Origin: Lachnospiraceae bacterium
GTDB lineage: Bacteria > Bacillota > Clostridia > Lachnospirales > Lachnospiraceae
Assembly: GCA_910575155.1 (NCBI GenBank)
Contig: CAJTDX010000010.1
Location: 58,008 to 122,007 of the forward strand
DNA: 64,000 nt
Reading direction: 5' to 3'
Below, one piece after another: positions 53,876-62,796 of the stretch. The translations under genes and the position numbers were made by a program. How positions within the stretch are numbered: the first letter of the stretch is position 1; the number at the start of each line of letters is the position of its first letter. Under the pieces are notes generated by a model. The model worked only from the letters and a program-made list of their open reading frames with translations. It was not told where the DNA came from and searched no databases.

Positions 53876-54280
53876 CTACCTATCACAATCATATACCAAC
53901 TCTTTCAGCACAATTTCCTCTGCTGCGTTCCTCACATTATTTACAAGTCCAATCCACTGCATAAAATCCGTTGATTTCAATTCTTCTGTAATTCCTGCAC
54001 TGGTTTTCATCTGCCCCGCCAAAGATTCTATCCTCTCGTGGCATTCCTCGTCAACCTCATGCAGATGCCTATGAAGTTCCCCTGCCAGCAACATCCTAAT
54101 ATATTCCCATCTGCGGCAGGTTTTCAGATATTCCCACCGCATCAGACCATATTTGCCGATATTGTATTGCCCTTCCTCTGGCAGTTTTAAATCAGGGTAA
54201 TAGAGACCATCTTCCCCAAGGGTATATCCTATGCCATTTTCCCCAGTAATATATTTTTCCAATCCTTTTACCTTTTCCAT
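53876..54280 (-). CDS. TnpV-like transposon protein
   Basis: About 134 residues. LPEEGQYNIGKYGLMRWEYL, MLLAGELHRHLHEVDEECHE and a closing stretch with VNNVRNAAEEIVLKELVY match the TnpV family, common cargo of clostridial transposons with unknown function. I chose the ATG after AAGGAGATAAATTGGAAG, which lies just past the relaxase stop. It marks the left part of the mobilizable element. Confidence 0.82.
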   Translation of the reverse strand: MEKVKGLEKYITGENGIGYTLGEDGLYYPDLKLPEEGQYNIGKYGLMRWEYLKTCRRWEYIRMLLAGELHRHLHEVDEECHERIESLAGQMKTSAGITEELKSTDFMQWIGLVNNVRNAAEEIVLKELVYDCDR

Positions 54281-54296
54281 CTTCCAATTTATCTCC

Positions 54297-55736
54297 TTAT
54301 CTGTAATGTCTGTTGTCATAGCTTCTCTGTATGCGTTTCTGCTCGCTGTCCAGCCTTTCAATTGTCTTTATGGCTTCAACCATCTCCTGCACCTTGTCCG
54401 CCCCGGCATACAGCTTCACACGTTCCAAATCGGCTGCTTGTTCCTGGAATTTCTCTGCAATGTTCGCCTGTTCCAGCAGCTTCCCTTTGTACCAGTCAAT
54501 ATCCAGTGCCTGTTGTTTTACTTTATCCGTCAAACTCCTAACCTGTTCCGCAAGGCTGGCGCAACTGGTTATCAGGCTTTTGACAAGTTCTTTTAATTTG
54601 ATAACCAAAGGCTTTACTGTATTTTCACAGTAGGATTTTGCACTGGTGAACGCTCCTGGCTCTGGAAGCTGCCATTGCTTCTCCCTTTCAAACGACTGAA
54701 CCTCTAATTCCATTCTGGCTTGAACACCTGCTATCAAACATAGTTCCTCCTGAAGCTGTTCCCTCCGCTTCTCCAAATCGCTGTTGCCAGACTGCAATTT
54801 TGCATTTTTATCCCGCAGGTTTTCATTTTCTGCTTGTAAGAGCCTGTTTTTCTCGGACAGGGATGAATGGCGCTGCTCCGCTTCTGTATAAGCATTTTCC
54901 AGTTTAGAATTGTCCGTGTGCAGCCTGTCATTGGATTTTCTTAGATTTTCGTTGATTTGCGCCAGGTTTTCCGCGCGTTCCAGTCGGTTGTCCACCAGTT
55001 TTTTTACGCTATGGAGCGCAGTTTCAGACTTTTCTATCTGCTTATCCAGTTCCGCCACTTCCTTTGCCCTTTCCTGTTTTTCATAGTCCAACACGGACAA
55101 ATGTTTCCTGTGCGTCCCCAGTTTCTTCCACCGTATGCCATACTTTTCCATGACTTTTGAAAGTTCCTGTTTCTCTGCTTCTATCCATTGGTTCCATTCC
55201 GTAGCCCCTCTTGTGCCTCCTTGGAATCCCTGTTTTGCTAATGCGCCTTTTAACGATACCCTTGTGTCCAGCCCCCGCTTGCTGTTACGGATAAAAGGGA
55301 CAAAGTCTATATGCAGGTGCGGCGTTTCCTCATCCATGTGCAGATGCGCCGAAAATACATGGAGGTTTGGGTTTCTTCCCTGGAAATCTGCCATAAACTC
55401 CACCAGGATATCCTTTGCAACCTGCCCTTGCCAGTCTTTGGCGTTCATATCATCCTTATTGCCAATCTGGAAGATCACCTCATGAAACAGTTTTTCCTGT
55501 TTGCCCTGGCGTATCTTCTCGTAGTAATTCTCTATCTTACGGTCATTCCGTTTCTGCTTTGCGTTGTACCGCTCCAATGCCTCTCCAAAAAGCTGCTGGT
55601 ATACCTCTTTTATATTCAAATGGCAGAACTCCACGTTTTCCCTGCTCCGTTCCCTATCTACATTTTTTGCTGTAAAGGCTCTTGTGTTGTGTTTGACAGA
55701 GCCTTTCCCCATCATGCCGCTAATCGTCCTCTCCAA
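54297..55736 (-). CDS. MobV-family relaxase (plasmid recombination/mobilization protein)
   Basis: 479 residues. The N-terminal nuclease domain contains HVFSAHLHMDEETPHLHIDF, the MobV HxHxDE-PHxH metal motif, and RTISGMMGKGSVKHNTRAFT at the start. Residues about 230-340 are a long coiled coil. MobV relaxases nick oriT and pilot DNA through the machinery of a helper element. It sits with MobC, integrase and excisionase on one strand, defining an integrative mobilizable element. Repeat copy C lies directly upstream. Confidence 0.92.
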   Translation of the reverse strand: MERTISGMMGKGSVKHNTRAFTAKNVDRERSRENVEFCHLNIKEVYQQLFGEALERYNAKQKRNDRKIENYYEKIRQGKQEKLFHEVIFQIGNKDDMNAKDWQGQVAKDILVEFMADFQGRNPNLHVFSAHLHMDEETPHLHIDFVPFIRNSKRGLDTRVSLKGALAKQGFQGGTRGATEWNQWIEAEKQELSKVMEKYGIRWKKLGTHRKHLSVLDYEKQERAKEVAELDKQIEKSETALHSVKKLVDNRLERAENLAQINENLRKSNDRLHTDNSKLENAYTEAEQRHSSLSEKNRLLQAENENLRDKNAKLQSGNSDLEKRREQLQEELCLIAGVQARMELEVQSFEREKQWQLPEPGAFTSAKSYCENTVKPLVIKLKELVKSLITSCASLAEQVRSLTDKVKQQALDIDWYKGKLLEQANIAEKFQEQAADLERVKLYAGADKVQEMVEAIKTIERLDSEQKRIQRSYDNRHYR

Positions 55737-55760
55737 ATAAATTACTTTCCCCTTTCTTTT

Positions 55761-55921
55761 TATTACTCCGGCGGTTAAATATCGCAGAATTTTACGCAGG
55801 ATAAATTTTCATCTGCAAGGCGGAAGAATGAGTTGTAGCAAGGGTTACAACGATTGATGACAACGTGGCAGATGGAAATTTAGACAAGTAAAAACTGTAA
55901 TATTTAACCGCTGGAGTAATA
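55761..55921 (+). repeat. dispersed hairpin repeat, copy C
   Basis: Outer arms TATTACTCCGGCGGTTAAAT and ATTTAACCGCTGGAGTAATA are complementary apart from one base. The second stem is TAAATTT-CATCTGC / GCAGATG-AAATTTA. The core CATCTGCAAGGCGGAAG ... ACGTGGCAGATGG is shared with copies A and B. It sits between the relaxase start and the candidate oriT. Confidence 0.78.
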
Positions 55922-55960
55922 TCTGTTATTTTTTGTGCCGCCAGGCACATAATAAGTTCT

Positions 55961-56080
55961 GTTACTCTTGTCAAGAGTAACGCAAAGGCACTTTCGACAG
56001 GCAAGCCCATCAAAAATGCAACCTGCAAGCAGGTTTTGCGCCCTGCCGGGGGCAAGACGTCCTGGGGACGTCTGTTTTGC
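55961..56080. other. candidate oriT region of the mobilizable element
   Basis: Upstream of the MobV gene, where oriT is expected. It holds GTTACTCTTG-T-CAAGAGTAAC (55961-55981), AACCTGC-AA-GCAGGTT and AGACGTCC-TG-GGGACGTCT. I cannot identify a nick site. Confidence 0.35.
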
Positions 56081-56171
56081 ACCGACCGAAACGGAACAAA
56101 AACCTTTCTGCCCTACGGACGGTAGACGGTTTATGCCGCCATGTTACCGCCACGCTTCCAATTCAAGGCGG

Positions 56172-56205
56172 CAAGATTACCCTGTTTTTAGAAAAGGTAA
56201 TCTTG
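56172..56205. terminator. hairpin after the RecA-like gene
   Basis: CAAGATTACC / GGTAATCTTG, a 10-bp perfect stem, 14 bases past the stop; no clear T-tract. Confidence 0.45.
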
Positions 56206-56218
56206 CTATCTTCCCTTG

Positions 56219-57186
56219 CTACAAAGTCCAGTACCATTGATTTCCTACTTTCACACTATCAATATTCATGTCCTTTTTGGCGTTCCAAAGCGTTTTCTTT
56301 CGGATGCCCCTATCTTTTGCAGCTTCCATGATTTCATTGCAGGATAGCTGCCCATCTGCCAGGATTTCTGAAAGGAACGACTTTGCATCCTTTGTTTTCT
56401 GCCCCCTGGCGTCCCCAGACAATAATTCTTCCACGGAAATTTCATATTCCCCCTGCCATGTGAATCCATTGTCTTTATCCATGCAAAACGCTATCGACTG
56501 CCCCTCTGGGGCAGGGCTGCTCTTATCGTGGGCTATGACACGCAGAGACGCATCGCCTTTTACCCTGCCGACTACAAGGACGCTCCTTGCAGTCGCCTGG
56601 AAATCTATGGAGCCTAACCCCCGGTAGGTTGACTTGCTTCCGCTTGCCTTGTTCATATGACCGATAAGGATAATGGCGCAGCCATATTCTTCGGCAATGT
56701 TCCCAAGCTGCTTTAACACAGGTCTGATTTCATTCGCCCGGTGCATATCCACATCTGCGCCCAGATAGGCTTGTATTGGGTCTAAAATCACCATCTTTGC
56801 CCTAGTTTCCTTTATCGCACGGACAAGCCTTTCATCCGTCATGCACAGGCTGTCGATGCTTTCATCAATTACTAATACTTTGCTGCAGTCTGCCCTGCAT
56901 GGACTAGCCGTGGTTTTATGGTGTCCTCCAGGCTGTCCTCTGCATTCTGGTAAATCACATTGACCGGCTCTCTATGCCTTAAATCTTCCTCACATGGCAG
57001 AGCTTCCCCTTTTGTCAACAATGCTGCAAGATGCAGGATAAAGGTTGTCTTGCCCTCTCCTGGGTCGCCCTGCACTATGGTTATCTTTCCATACGGGATA
57101 TATGGATACCAGAGCCAGCTTACCTCCCTTGCTTCCACATCCTCCATATTTATCAAACGGTAGTTCTTTTCTCTCTTTTCTTCCAT
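56219..57186 (-). pseudogene. RecA-like AAA ATPase (RepA/AAA_25 type), single-base frameshift
   Basis: GGAGG lies 6 bases before the ATG. The first part has Walker A QGDPGEGKTTF and runs to KPRLVHAG, then leaves frame and stops. The other frame resumes as DCSKVLVIDESIDSLCM and continues AKMVILDPIQAYLGADVDMH (Walker B-like) and IILIGHMNKASGSKSTYRGL to the end. Restoring GCAGG(A)GCAGAC near 56893 joins both halves into about 320 residues. The family acts as a replicative helicase-like or regulatory ATPase in mobile elements. Confidence 0.82.
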
Positions 57187-57298
57187 CCCTATCCTCCACT
57201 GAATCATTTTGTTGAATTTCAGCAGAGCCTTTGTTATAGTGTAATTGCGGGTTACATAAACAATCGGCTCTGCCTTTTGTTATGTCAGGACGCCCCTG

Positions 57299-57676
57299 TC
57301 AGTCGGCAGGGGCGTTCCCATTTTCCTGCTGGTTTTCCCAGAGGTATTTTGCGCCGTCCAGCATCCAGAGGATTGCTTTGAGCATATCCAAGAAATCATG
57401 CTTCATATCCTCTAGCCCCTTCGCTGAAATATCTGTCTTTCCCTGTTCTAATTGTCCTGCAACTTCTTTGATGGTTGTCTGCATTGTTTCTAATTCCTGC
57501 ACCAGCTTATATATCACTTCCTTCTTCCCAACCACGCAGACACGGTTATAAATGCAGGAACGGATAAAATAATCTTTTTTGGAAAGCCCGCTTGCCAGGA
57601 TTTTTGCTTCAATCTCCTCCCTCTGCCTGGGAGAAACCCTGAAGCTGATGGTTGGATATTTGTGTACCCCGCTCAT
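57299..57676 (-). CDS. MobC-like relaxosome protein
   Basis: 125 residues. YPTISFRVSPRQREEIEAKI and GLSKKDYFIRSCIYNRVCVV form a ribbon-helix-helix domain seen in MobC/BmpB-type accessory proteins that open oriT; a helical C-terminus follows. Its ATG overlaps the integrase stop (ATGA), an unusual coupling of integrase and mobilization genes. Confidence 0.8.
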   Translation of the reverse strand: MSGVHKYPTISFRVSPRQREEIEAKILASGLSKKDYFIRSCIYNRVCVVGKKEVIYKLVQELETMQTTIKEVAGQLEQGKTDISAKGLEDMKHDFLDMLKAILWMLDGAKYLWENQQENGNAPAD

Positions 57677-58764
57677 AGTCCCCTGCCCTCCTTTGTAAAT
57701 TCCCCGTCCAGGCGGTCAGCAAGCTGCGCCTGTTTGTTCGGATATAAATGTGAATACGTGTTGAGTGTGGTTTCAATCTTCTCATGCCCTAACCGCTCCG
57801 CAATCTCCAAAGGCGTAAAGCCCAATTCCACAAGCAGCGAAGCGTGGCTATGGCGCAAATCATGAATCCTTATGCGCTTTACCCCCGCTTCTTTTGCGCC
57901 TCTGTCCATTTCATGGTGAAGATAACTCTTTGTGATTTCAAACAGCCTGTCAGTCTTTCCAACATGGTATAGCTGTTTCATATATTCCTGCATTTCTTCA
58001 CAGAGAAACTGCGGCATTTTTATTACCCTGTTGCTTTTGGGCGTTTTCGGGTCTGTGATAACGTCCCTGCCGTCGATACGCTGATAGGACTTGTTGATTG
58101 TCACTATGCTTTTCTCAAAATCAAAGTCGGCGGGCGTAAGGGCGAGAAGTTCTCCCTCTCGGATTCCGCACCAGTAAAGCATTTCAAACGCATAGAATGA
58201 TACGGGCTTGTCCATCATCGCAAAGGAAAACTTCTCGTATTCTTCCTGCGTCCAGAACAGCATTTCACGCCCTTTCTCTTTCCCCATGCTCCCCGCTTTG
58301 GCGGCTGGGTTTTCCCTCAGACCATAAAATCGGACGGCATGGTTGAAAACCGCGCTAAGCTGATTGTGGATTGTCTTAAGATATACGGGGGAATATGCCT
58401 TGCCGCTCTTATCTTTTGCTTTCAGCATTTCATTCTGCCATGCAATAATATCCCTCGGCTGGATTTCACTGATTTTCCTCTTTTCAAAATAAGGCAGAAT
58501 CTTTGTCTTTAGGATATGCTCTTTCGTATGCCAAGTATTTTCCTTAATGCGGTTTTTCATATCGACCGTATAAGTCTCCACAAAACTCCCAAAAGTCATG
58601 TCCAAATCAGCCGTAACCTTATTTAACTGTTCCCTCTCCCACGCTAACGCTTCCCTTTTGGTAGCAAATCCCCGTTTTGTTGTCTGCTTTCGGTTACCCT
58701 GCCAGTCGGTATAGCGGTAATAGACTTTCCATGTGTTCGTTTTCGGTTCTTTGTAAACAGCCAT
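57673..58764 (-). CDS. tyrosine-type site-specific integrase
   Basis: 363 residues. N-terminal arm-binding part (YKEPKTNTWKVYYRYTDWQG), SAM-like core-binding domain, then the catalytic domain: Arg in YWCGIREGELLAL, HDLRHSHASLL, LGHEKIETTLNTYSH with the nucleophile Tyr. Typical of Tn916/IME-type integrases of Clostridia. The excisionase gene is 3 bases upstream, and the MobC gene overlaps downstream. It should integrate and excise this element. Confidence 0.95.
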   Translation of the reverse strand: MAVYKEPKTNTWKVYYRYTDWQGNRKQTTKRGFATKREALAWEREQLNKVTADLDMTFGSFVETYTVDMKNRIKENTWHTKEHILKTKILPYFEKRKISEIQPRDIIAWQNEMLKAKDKSGKAYSPVYLKTIHNQLSAVFNHAVRFYGLRENPAAKAGSMGKEKGREMLFWTQEEYEKFSFAMMDKPVSFYAFEMLYWCGIREGELLALTPADFDFEKSIVTINKSYQRIDGRDVITDPKTPKSNRVIKMPQFLCEEMQEYMKQLYHVGKTDRLFEITKSYLHHEMDRGAKEAGVKRIRIHDLRHSHASLLVELGFTPLEIAERLGHEKIETTLNTYSHLYPNKQAQLADRLDGEFTKEGRGL

Positions 58765-58767
58765 AAC

Positions 58768-58965
58768 CTAATCCCTCTCTTTCTTATTTGAGCCATAGCA
58801 GGCTCTTTCTAAAAAATACTGTTTGTTTATGCGTCCTGCGATTGTTAGGAATCCTTGCGACTTCAACTCGGCGTTCAATTTTTGTACTACTTTATAAGCA
58901 TAAGACTTTGAAACGCCCAATTCTTCCGCAACTTCCTCTACCCGCATAAAAGTCGTATCTGCCAT
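58768..58965 (-). CDS. excisionase-like HTH protein
   Basis: 65 residues. FMRVEEVAEELGVSKSYAYK then VVQKLNAELKSQGFLTIAGR is a winged-helix DNA-binding domain of the Xis type. Located immediately before the integrase, it probably directs excision. AAAGGGGG lies upstream of the ATG. Confidence 0.85.
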   Translation of the reverse strand: MADTTFMRVEEVAEELGVSKSYAYKVVQKLNAELKSQGFLTIAGRINKQYFLERACYGSNKKERD

Positions 58966-59117
58966 ACAATACCCCCTTTCGTTTTATTACATATTTATCC
59001 GCCGTTTTACCCGATTTCTGTTCCTGCCCCTGCTCCAGCGGCGTGGTTTCGCTCGTTTCCTTTTCGGAAAGTCGTTGCAAAATCATATCCCAATCGGACG
59101 GTCATTCATTTTTTTCT

Positions 59118-59242
59118 AAGCATTTTTATTTAACTTATGCTATTGTACTAAGCATTTATGCTGATGTCAAGTGGTTTCGGATATAATGTTAAACTTTTTT
59201 GTTTTATTTTCATTGACTCCTATTAAGCATATATGCTATACT
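59118..59242. promoter_or_regulatory. AGCAT-ATGCT operators and divergent control region
   Basis: Two 12-base palindromes, AGCATTTATGCT (59151-59162) and AGCATATATGCT (59226-59237), plus a spaced pair AGCAT ... ATGCT (59119-59141). The second overlaps the spacer of TTGACT-18-TATACT (59213-59242), the promoter of the repressor gene. This is a likely switch between repressor and xis-int. Confidence 0.7.
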
Positions 59243-59275
59243 ATTTGCAAATACATATACAAGGAGCGATACACT

Positions 59276-59794
59276 ATGGCTATTGGTGAAAGAATCCATT
59301 TTTTCCGCATTATGCGTGGCATGACGCAAAAATACCTCGGCATGACCGTCGGCTTTCCTGAAAAGAGCGCGGACGTCCGTCTGGCGCAATATGAAACAGG
59401 CTCCCGCAAGCCAAAAGCGGAGCTTACCGCCGCATTAGCGCAGATACTCAATGTTTCTCCGCAGGCTCTCGATATTCCCGACATTGACAGCTATATCGGT
59501 CTTATGCACACCCTATTTGTACTTGAAGATATATACGGTCTTACCATCAGCGAAGCGGATGGAGAAGTCTGCTTGAAAATCAACAAGGACAAAGGAAAGG
59601 ACGCCGCCGAGCTGCTGAAAATGCTGTCTGCTTGGAAAGAACAGGCTGACAGGCTGTCGGCAGAGGAAATCAGCAAGGAAGAATACGACCAGTGGCGGTA
59701 CAATTACCCGAAATTCGATACCACGCAAAACTGGACGAAAGTCCCTTCGCAAACGTTAAGCGATGCGCTGATTGAATCCTTTCAGGATAATTAA
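59276..59794 (+). CDS. XRE repressor of the mobilizable element
   Basis: 172 residues from the ATG with AAGGAG 9 bases upstream. HTH IGERIHFFRIMRGMTQKYLG ... VRLAQYETGSRKPKAELTAA, then a C-terminal domain (TISEADGEVCLKINKDKGKD, AWKEQADRLSAEEISKEEYD) seen in clostridial element repressors. It is divergent from xis-int. The AGCAT palindromes in its own promoter imply autorepression. Confidence 0.88.
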   Translation: MAIGERIHFFRIMRGMTQKYLGMTVGFPEKSADVRLAQYETGSRKPKAELTAALAQILNVSPQALDIPDIDSYIGLMHTLFVLEDIYGLTISEADGEVCLKINKDKGKDAAELLKMLSAWKEQADRLSAEEISKEEYDQWRYNYPKFDTTQNWTKVPSQTLSDALIESFQDN

Positions 59795-59810
59795 AAGACT
59801 AATAACGCAA

Positions 59811-59853
59811 AAAGAGCTAACAGACTTCCTCCATCAAAATCTGTTAGCTCTTT
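59811..59853 (+). terminator. terminator of the element repressor
   Basis: A 14-bp stem AAAGAGCTAACAGA / TCTGTTAGCTCTTT 16 bases after the stop. Confidence 0.85.
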
Positions 59854-59910
59854 ATCCTTGAATAATCTAAAATGTTGTCAAACTGTTGTCACGAAGGCTT
59901 TTCGCCTTAC

Positions 59911-59940
59911 AAGAATCCAGTATTTATGCGGCTTCCAGCC
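59911..59940. other. candidate att sequence of the mobilizable element
   Basis: AAGAATCCAGTATTTATGCG followed by GCTTCCAGCC lies just outside the repressor terminator, preceded by repeated TTGTCA. A related sequence occurs in inverse orientation at the right edge of the window (63896-63924). The rest of the stretch to 60161 is AT-rich and featureless apart from TTATC repeats. Confidence 0.35.
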
Positions 59941-60161
59941 GTTTTTGATACTACTCGAACTCGACTTTTCCTAACTAATTTTGTTTATGTATTATTCTTT
60001 GTCGAGTATGTAAATCTTTTGATTATTTGATATATCCATATTATCCTGCCTGTATAAGCTAATGTTATCATTTTGTTATCGCTGTTGATAACACTGGCTC
60101 TGTAACTGCGGATAATAGCTATATGTTATGGTTTAAATTATAAGCGATTTTGCTAAGAAAA

Positions 60162-61031
60162 TCAACCGGTTGTTTCCGTATCTTCAATCAGATTTTTCTT
60201 CAATGCATTAAGAGTTTCTTGGTTCTTTTTCAAAAGTTCAAGCTGCCTATATGCCTTTTCTCTTAATATCTTTAATCGTTCAATGTTAGATAACCCTTGC
60301 CTTATCAAATCTGCATTGGTATCTTCCAAATTGATAAGTACAACTAATTCCTCTGCCGAAGCAAAATCTCTGATATTAGGTGTTTTTCCGCTTATTCCCT
60401 TTTCATTTCTCCATTGTGCCGCTGTTTTGCCAAACAAAGCCATATTAAGAATATCTGCTTCGGTTGCATATGTATAAGCCATTTCCTGCGGAGATAATGT
60501 TGGTGTTATCAGAAATTCCTTTACCGCATCTGTATGAATACGATAATTTATTTTTGAAAGTTCCCTCTTAGCATCCCATCCAATCGCTAATCGGTTCGCT
60601 TCATCTTTCTTTAATCGCTGATAGTCCTTAATAATATAGAGCTTGAATTCTGGTGAAATCCAAGACGCAAACTCAAAGGCTATATCTGTATGGGCATATG
60701 TACCGCCGTATCGTCCCGATTTTGATATAATACCGATTGCATCTGTTGCTTTTATCCACTGTTGCGGTGTCAATGTAAATGCATTATCTCCCGACTTCGC
60801 TTTAAACCTATCGAATTCGATAGGTTTAAAATTGGGATTATGAATCTGCTCCCACAAACCCAAAAACGAGATTGTCGAATGGTTACGCATCCAGTTCGCA
60901 ACCACGATAAAAGCATTGTCTGGATTTTTATATTTAGCAATATCCGTAAGAGAAATATAGGCATTCTCATTAACAACATCGCCCCTCACTCTGATTTTTG
61001 TTCCATTGGCATCTATTTTCATGTTTTTCAT
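60162..61031 (-). CDS. KilA-N domain protein
   Basis: 289 residues. The KilA-N DNA-binding domain spans about 20-130 (ENAYISLTDIAKYKNPDNAF, VANWMRNHSTISFLGLWEQI, GGTYAHTDIAFEFASWISPE followed by FKLYIIKDYQRLKKDEA). The C-terminal half is helical and charged. KilA-N proteins are common in phages and mobile elements; this two-part form in bacterial genomes has no assigned role. The ribosome site is weak. It lies 28 bases from the end of the membrane-protein gene on the same strand. Confidence 0.85.
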   Translation of the reverse strand: MKNMKIDANGTKIRVRGDVVNENAYISLTDIAKYKNPDNAFIVVANWMRNHSTISFLGLWEQIHNPNFKPIEFDRFKAKSGDNAFTLTPQQWIKATDAIGIISKSGRYGGTYAHTDIAFEFASWISPEFKLYIIKDYQRLKKDEANRLAIGWDAKRELSKINYRIHTDAVKEFLITPTLSPQEMAYTYATEADILNMALFGKTAAQWRNEKGISGKTPNIRDFASAEELVVLINLEDTNADLIRQGLSNIERLKILREKAYRQLELLKKNQETLNALKKNLIEDTETTG

Positions 61032-61059
61032 ATTAAACTTTTCCTTATATTCATTTCAA

Positions 61060-61800
61060 TTATTCTCCTATACTTTCTTTACTCAATATAATATTTTTAG
61101 ATATTTCCGATAAAGTAGTTTCTCTTAATTTTTCATTCTCTATTTTATTTGCAATTAAATTTGCCAATAAAAGATTATTACTTTCTGCAAATTTTGCATG
61201 AAATTATACAGCCGCTTCAATATTTTTTGTATACATTTTTATAAAAACTGCACCAACAAAATCTGCTATAACTCCACTTAAACTGCCTATACACAACAAA
61301 ACTTTATCTGCATTCAAAGACATATACATATACAAACTTGCCGCCACTATCAACATTCCAAATATAACCATCATGATGCCAAGTGCAGATAGAAATTTTG
61401 TTTGAGTTAAATTCATATCATAGTATCTCATTAACTCTTTTTGATTCATTCTAAACATTTTTTCTGCGCGCAGTTCTTTCTGTTCGAGAGCTATTTCCGA
61501 AAATTCTTTTTCTTCTTTACGAGCATCTTCATCTAATTTTTCAATTTTTTTCGATTCTTTAAAATCAAAGAAACAACTTACAGATGCCATAAAGCAAATA
61601 AATGCAAGAAATCCAACTATATACACCAACATCTGTCCAATTGGAAATTCAAATATTTTGATATATATTTGATACGCAAGGAATGCTAAAATTAATCCAA
61701 ATACAAGACCCCCTATCACGCCATTTCTATCTTTTTCTGATTTATTCTGTTGTTTTTTCTCACTACTATTGTTTTTATTGTTTTCTTGTTCTTCACTCAT
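61060..61800 (-). pseudogene. two-helix membrane protein (TRADD-N-associated TM domain type) with in-frame stop
   Basis: Residues 1-198: a charged N-terminal tail (SEEQENNKNNSSEKKQQNKS), two membrane helices, a charged coil, then MNQKELMRYYDMNLTQTKFL and two further helices ending FVGAVFIKMYTKNIEAAV. There TAA interrupts, but the same frame continues FHAKFAESNNLLLANLIANK and IENEKLRETTLSEISKNII to a stop at 61060. The tail matches what I expect of this domain, where the TAA position would be Gln (CAA). A single C-to-T change explains it. Read-through or a functional short form is possible. Confidence 0.7.
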
Positions 61801-62084
61801 TACTTATATATCCTTTCCTTTGTAATTATAAAAACACTGGAACCCAACTTCTTAAATAAATACAAATAAAACATATTATCTGATAATCCAAGAAACTTTC
61901 CACCAATCGTATAAGATGATATAATTTCTCTTTCTTAAACCCTCTATAAATTATAACAACAACTCTAACTGTGCAAAAACAACTATATGCATGGCTCACA
62001 TTATAAATAATTTTGTTTACAGCATCAAGCATTATTTAACTCTCTTTATTTTTCATCGTCTCCAACCACTTCCTTTAGCACAGA

Positions 62085-62261
62085 TTATCCCCTATATGAC
62101 AGCATATACAACAGACACTCTTGCAGCAATTTTTCTGGATTGTGTTCCATTTCTATTATCGCTTTTATCTCCGCTTTAGCCTTATACGGAATAGTATTAT
62201 TATTCTCAATAATCTTTTTTAAGACTTCCTTTACTGCTTTTTCATCTAAATTATCAGCCAT
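62085..62261 (-). CDS. small hypothetical protein, 58 residues
   Basis: ATG-initiated frame with GAGAGGG upstream; encodes ADNLDEKAVKEVLKKIIENN and PYKAKAEIKAIIEMEHNPEK, amphipathic helices. No family known. Too short for routine gene finders, but its codon composition resembles the neighbours. It could be the 5' part of a decayed longer gene. Confidence 0.45.
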   Translation of the reverse strand: MADNLDEKAVKEVLKKIIENNNTIPYKAKAEIKAIIEMEHNPEKLLQECLLYMLSYRG

Positions 62262-62283
62262 TTACACATGCCCTCTCATCACA

Positions 62284-62754
62284 CTACAACCGATAAACCA
62301 TGATGTATTCTTCTTCATTTTCGTCAATAACTTCAAAACCTACTTTTTGATACATACGAACTGCATAATTTGCTTTCTGCACAGAAAGAGATGCCTGCTT
62401 ATATCCTTTTTCCCTCAAAAATTGCAGCATAGCTCCCATAAGCGCTGTACCAATGCCTAAATTCCTGTATTCCTCATACAGTGACATGGCAAATGAGGGC
62501 GTTTCATCATCAATATGCCCATAATCATTCATAATACGAACCCATACCGCACCTACAATCTTCTCTTTTATTTCCACAACGAAACACCAATCATCCGCTT
62601 TTCCAAAATCCTTAATATATACTTGCAGCTCAGGCTGTTCAATAATAGATTTTGGCGGCTTGTCCATGCCCTCTGTAATAAAAATTGCTTCATACAGAAA
62701 ATCAAACAATATTGAATATTCATTTTTTCTAATTTCTCGAATTTTATAATCCAT
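62284..62754 (-). CDS. GNAT family N-acetyltransferase
   Basis: About 156 residues. KIREIRKNEYSILFDFLYEA at the start; PSFAMSLYEEYRNLGIGTAL carries the R-N-L-G-I-G-T acetyl-CoA loop, followed by LREKGYKQASLSVQKANYAV and MYQKVGFEVIDENEEEY. The ATG at 62754 has GAGG at a long 12-base spacing; a TTG 27 bases earlier is the alternative. Confidence 0.85.
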   Translation of the reverse strand: MDYKIREIRKNEYSILFDFLYEAIFITEGMDKPPKSIIEQPELQVYIKDFGKADDWCFVVEIKEKIVGAVWVRIMNDYGHIDDETPSFAMSLYEEYRNLGIGTALMGAMLQFLREKGYKQASLSVQKANYAVRMYQKVGFEVIDENEEEYIMVYRL

Positions 62755-62796
62755 ACCTATATAAAACCTCACATCTATCAATCCAATAAATGGAAT

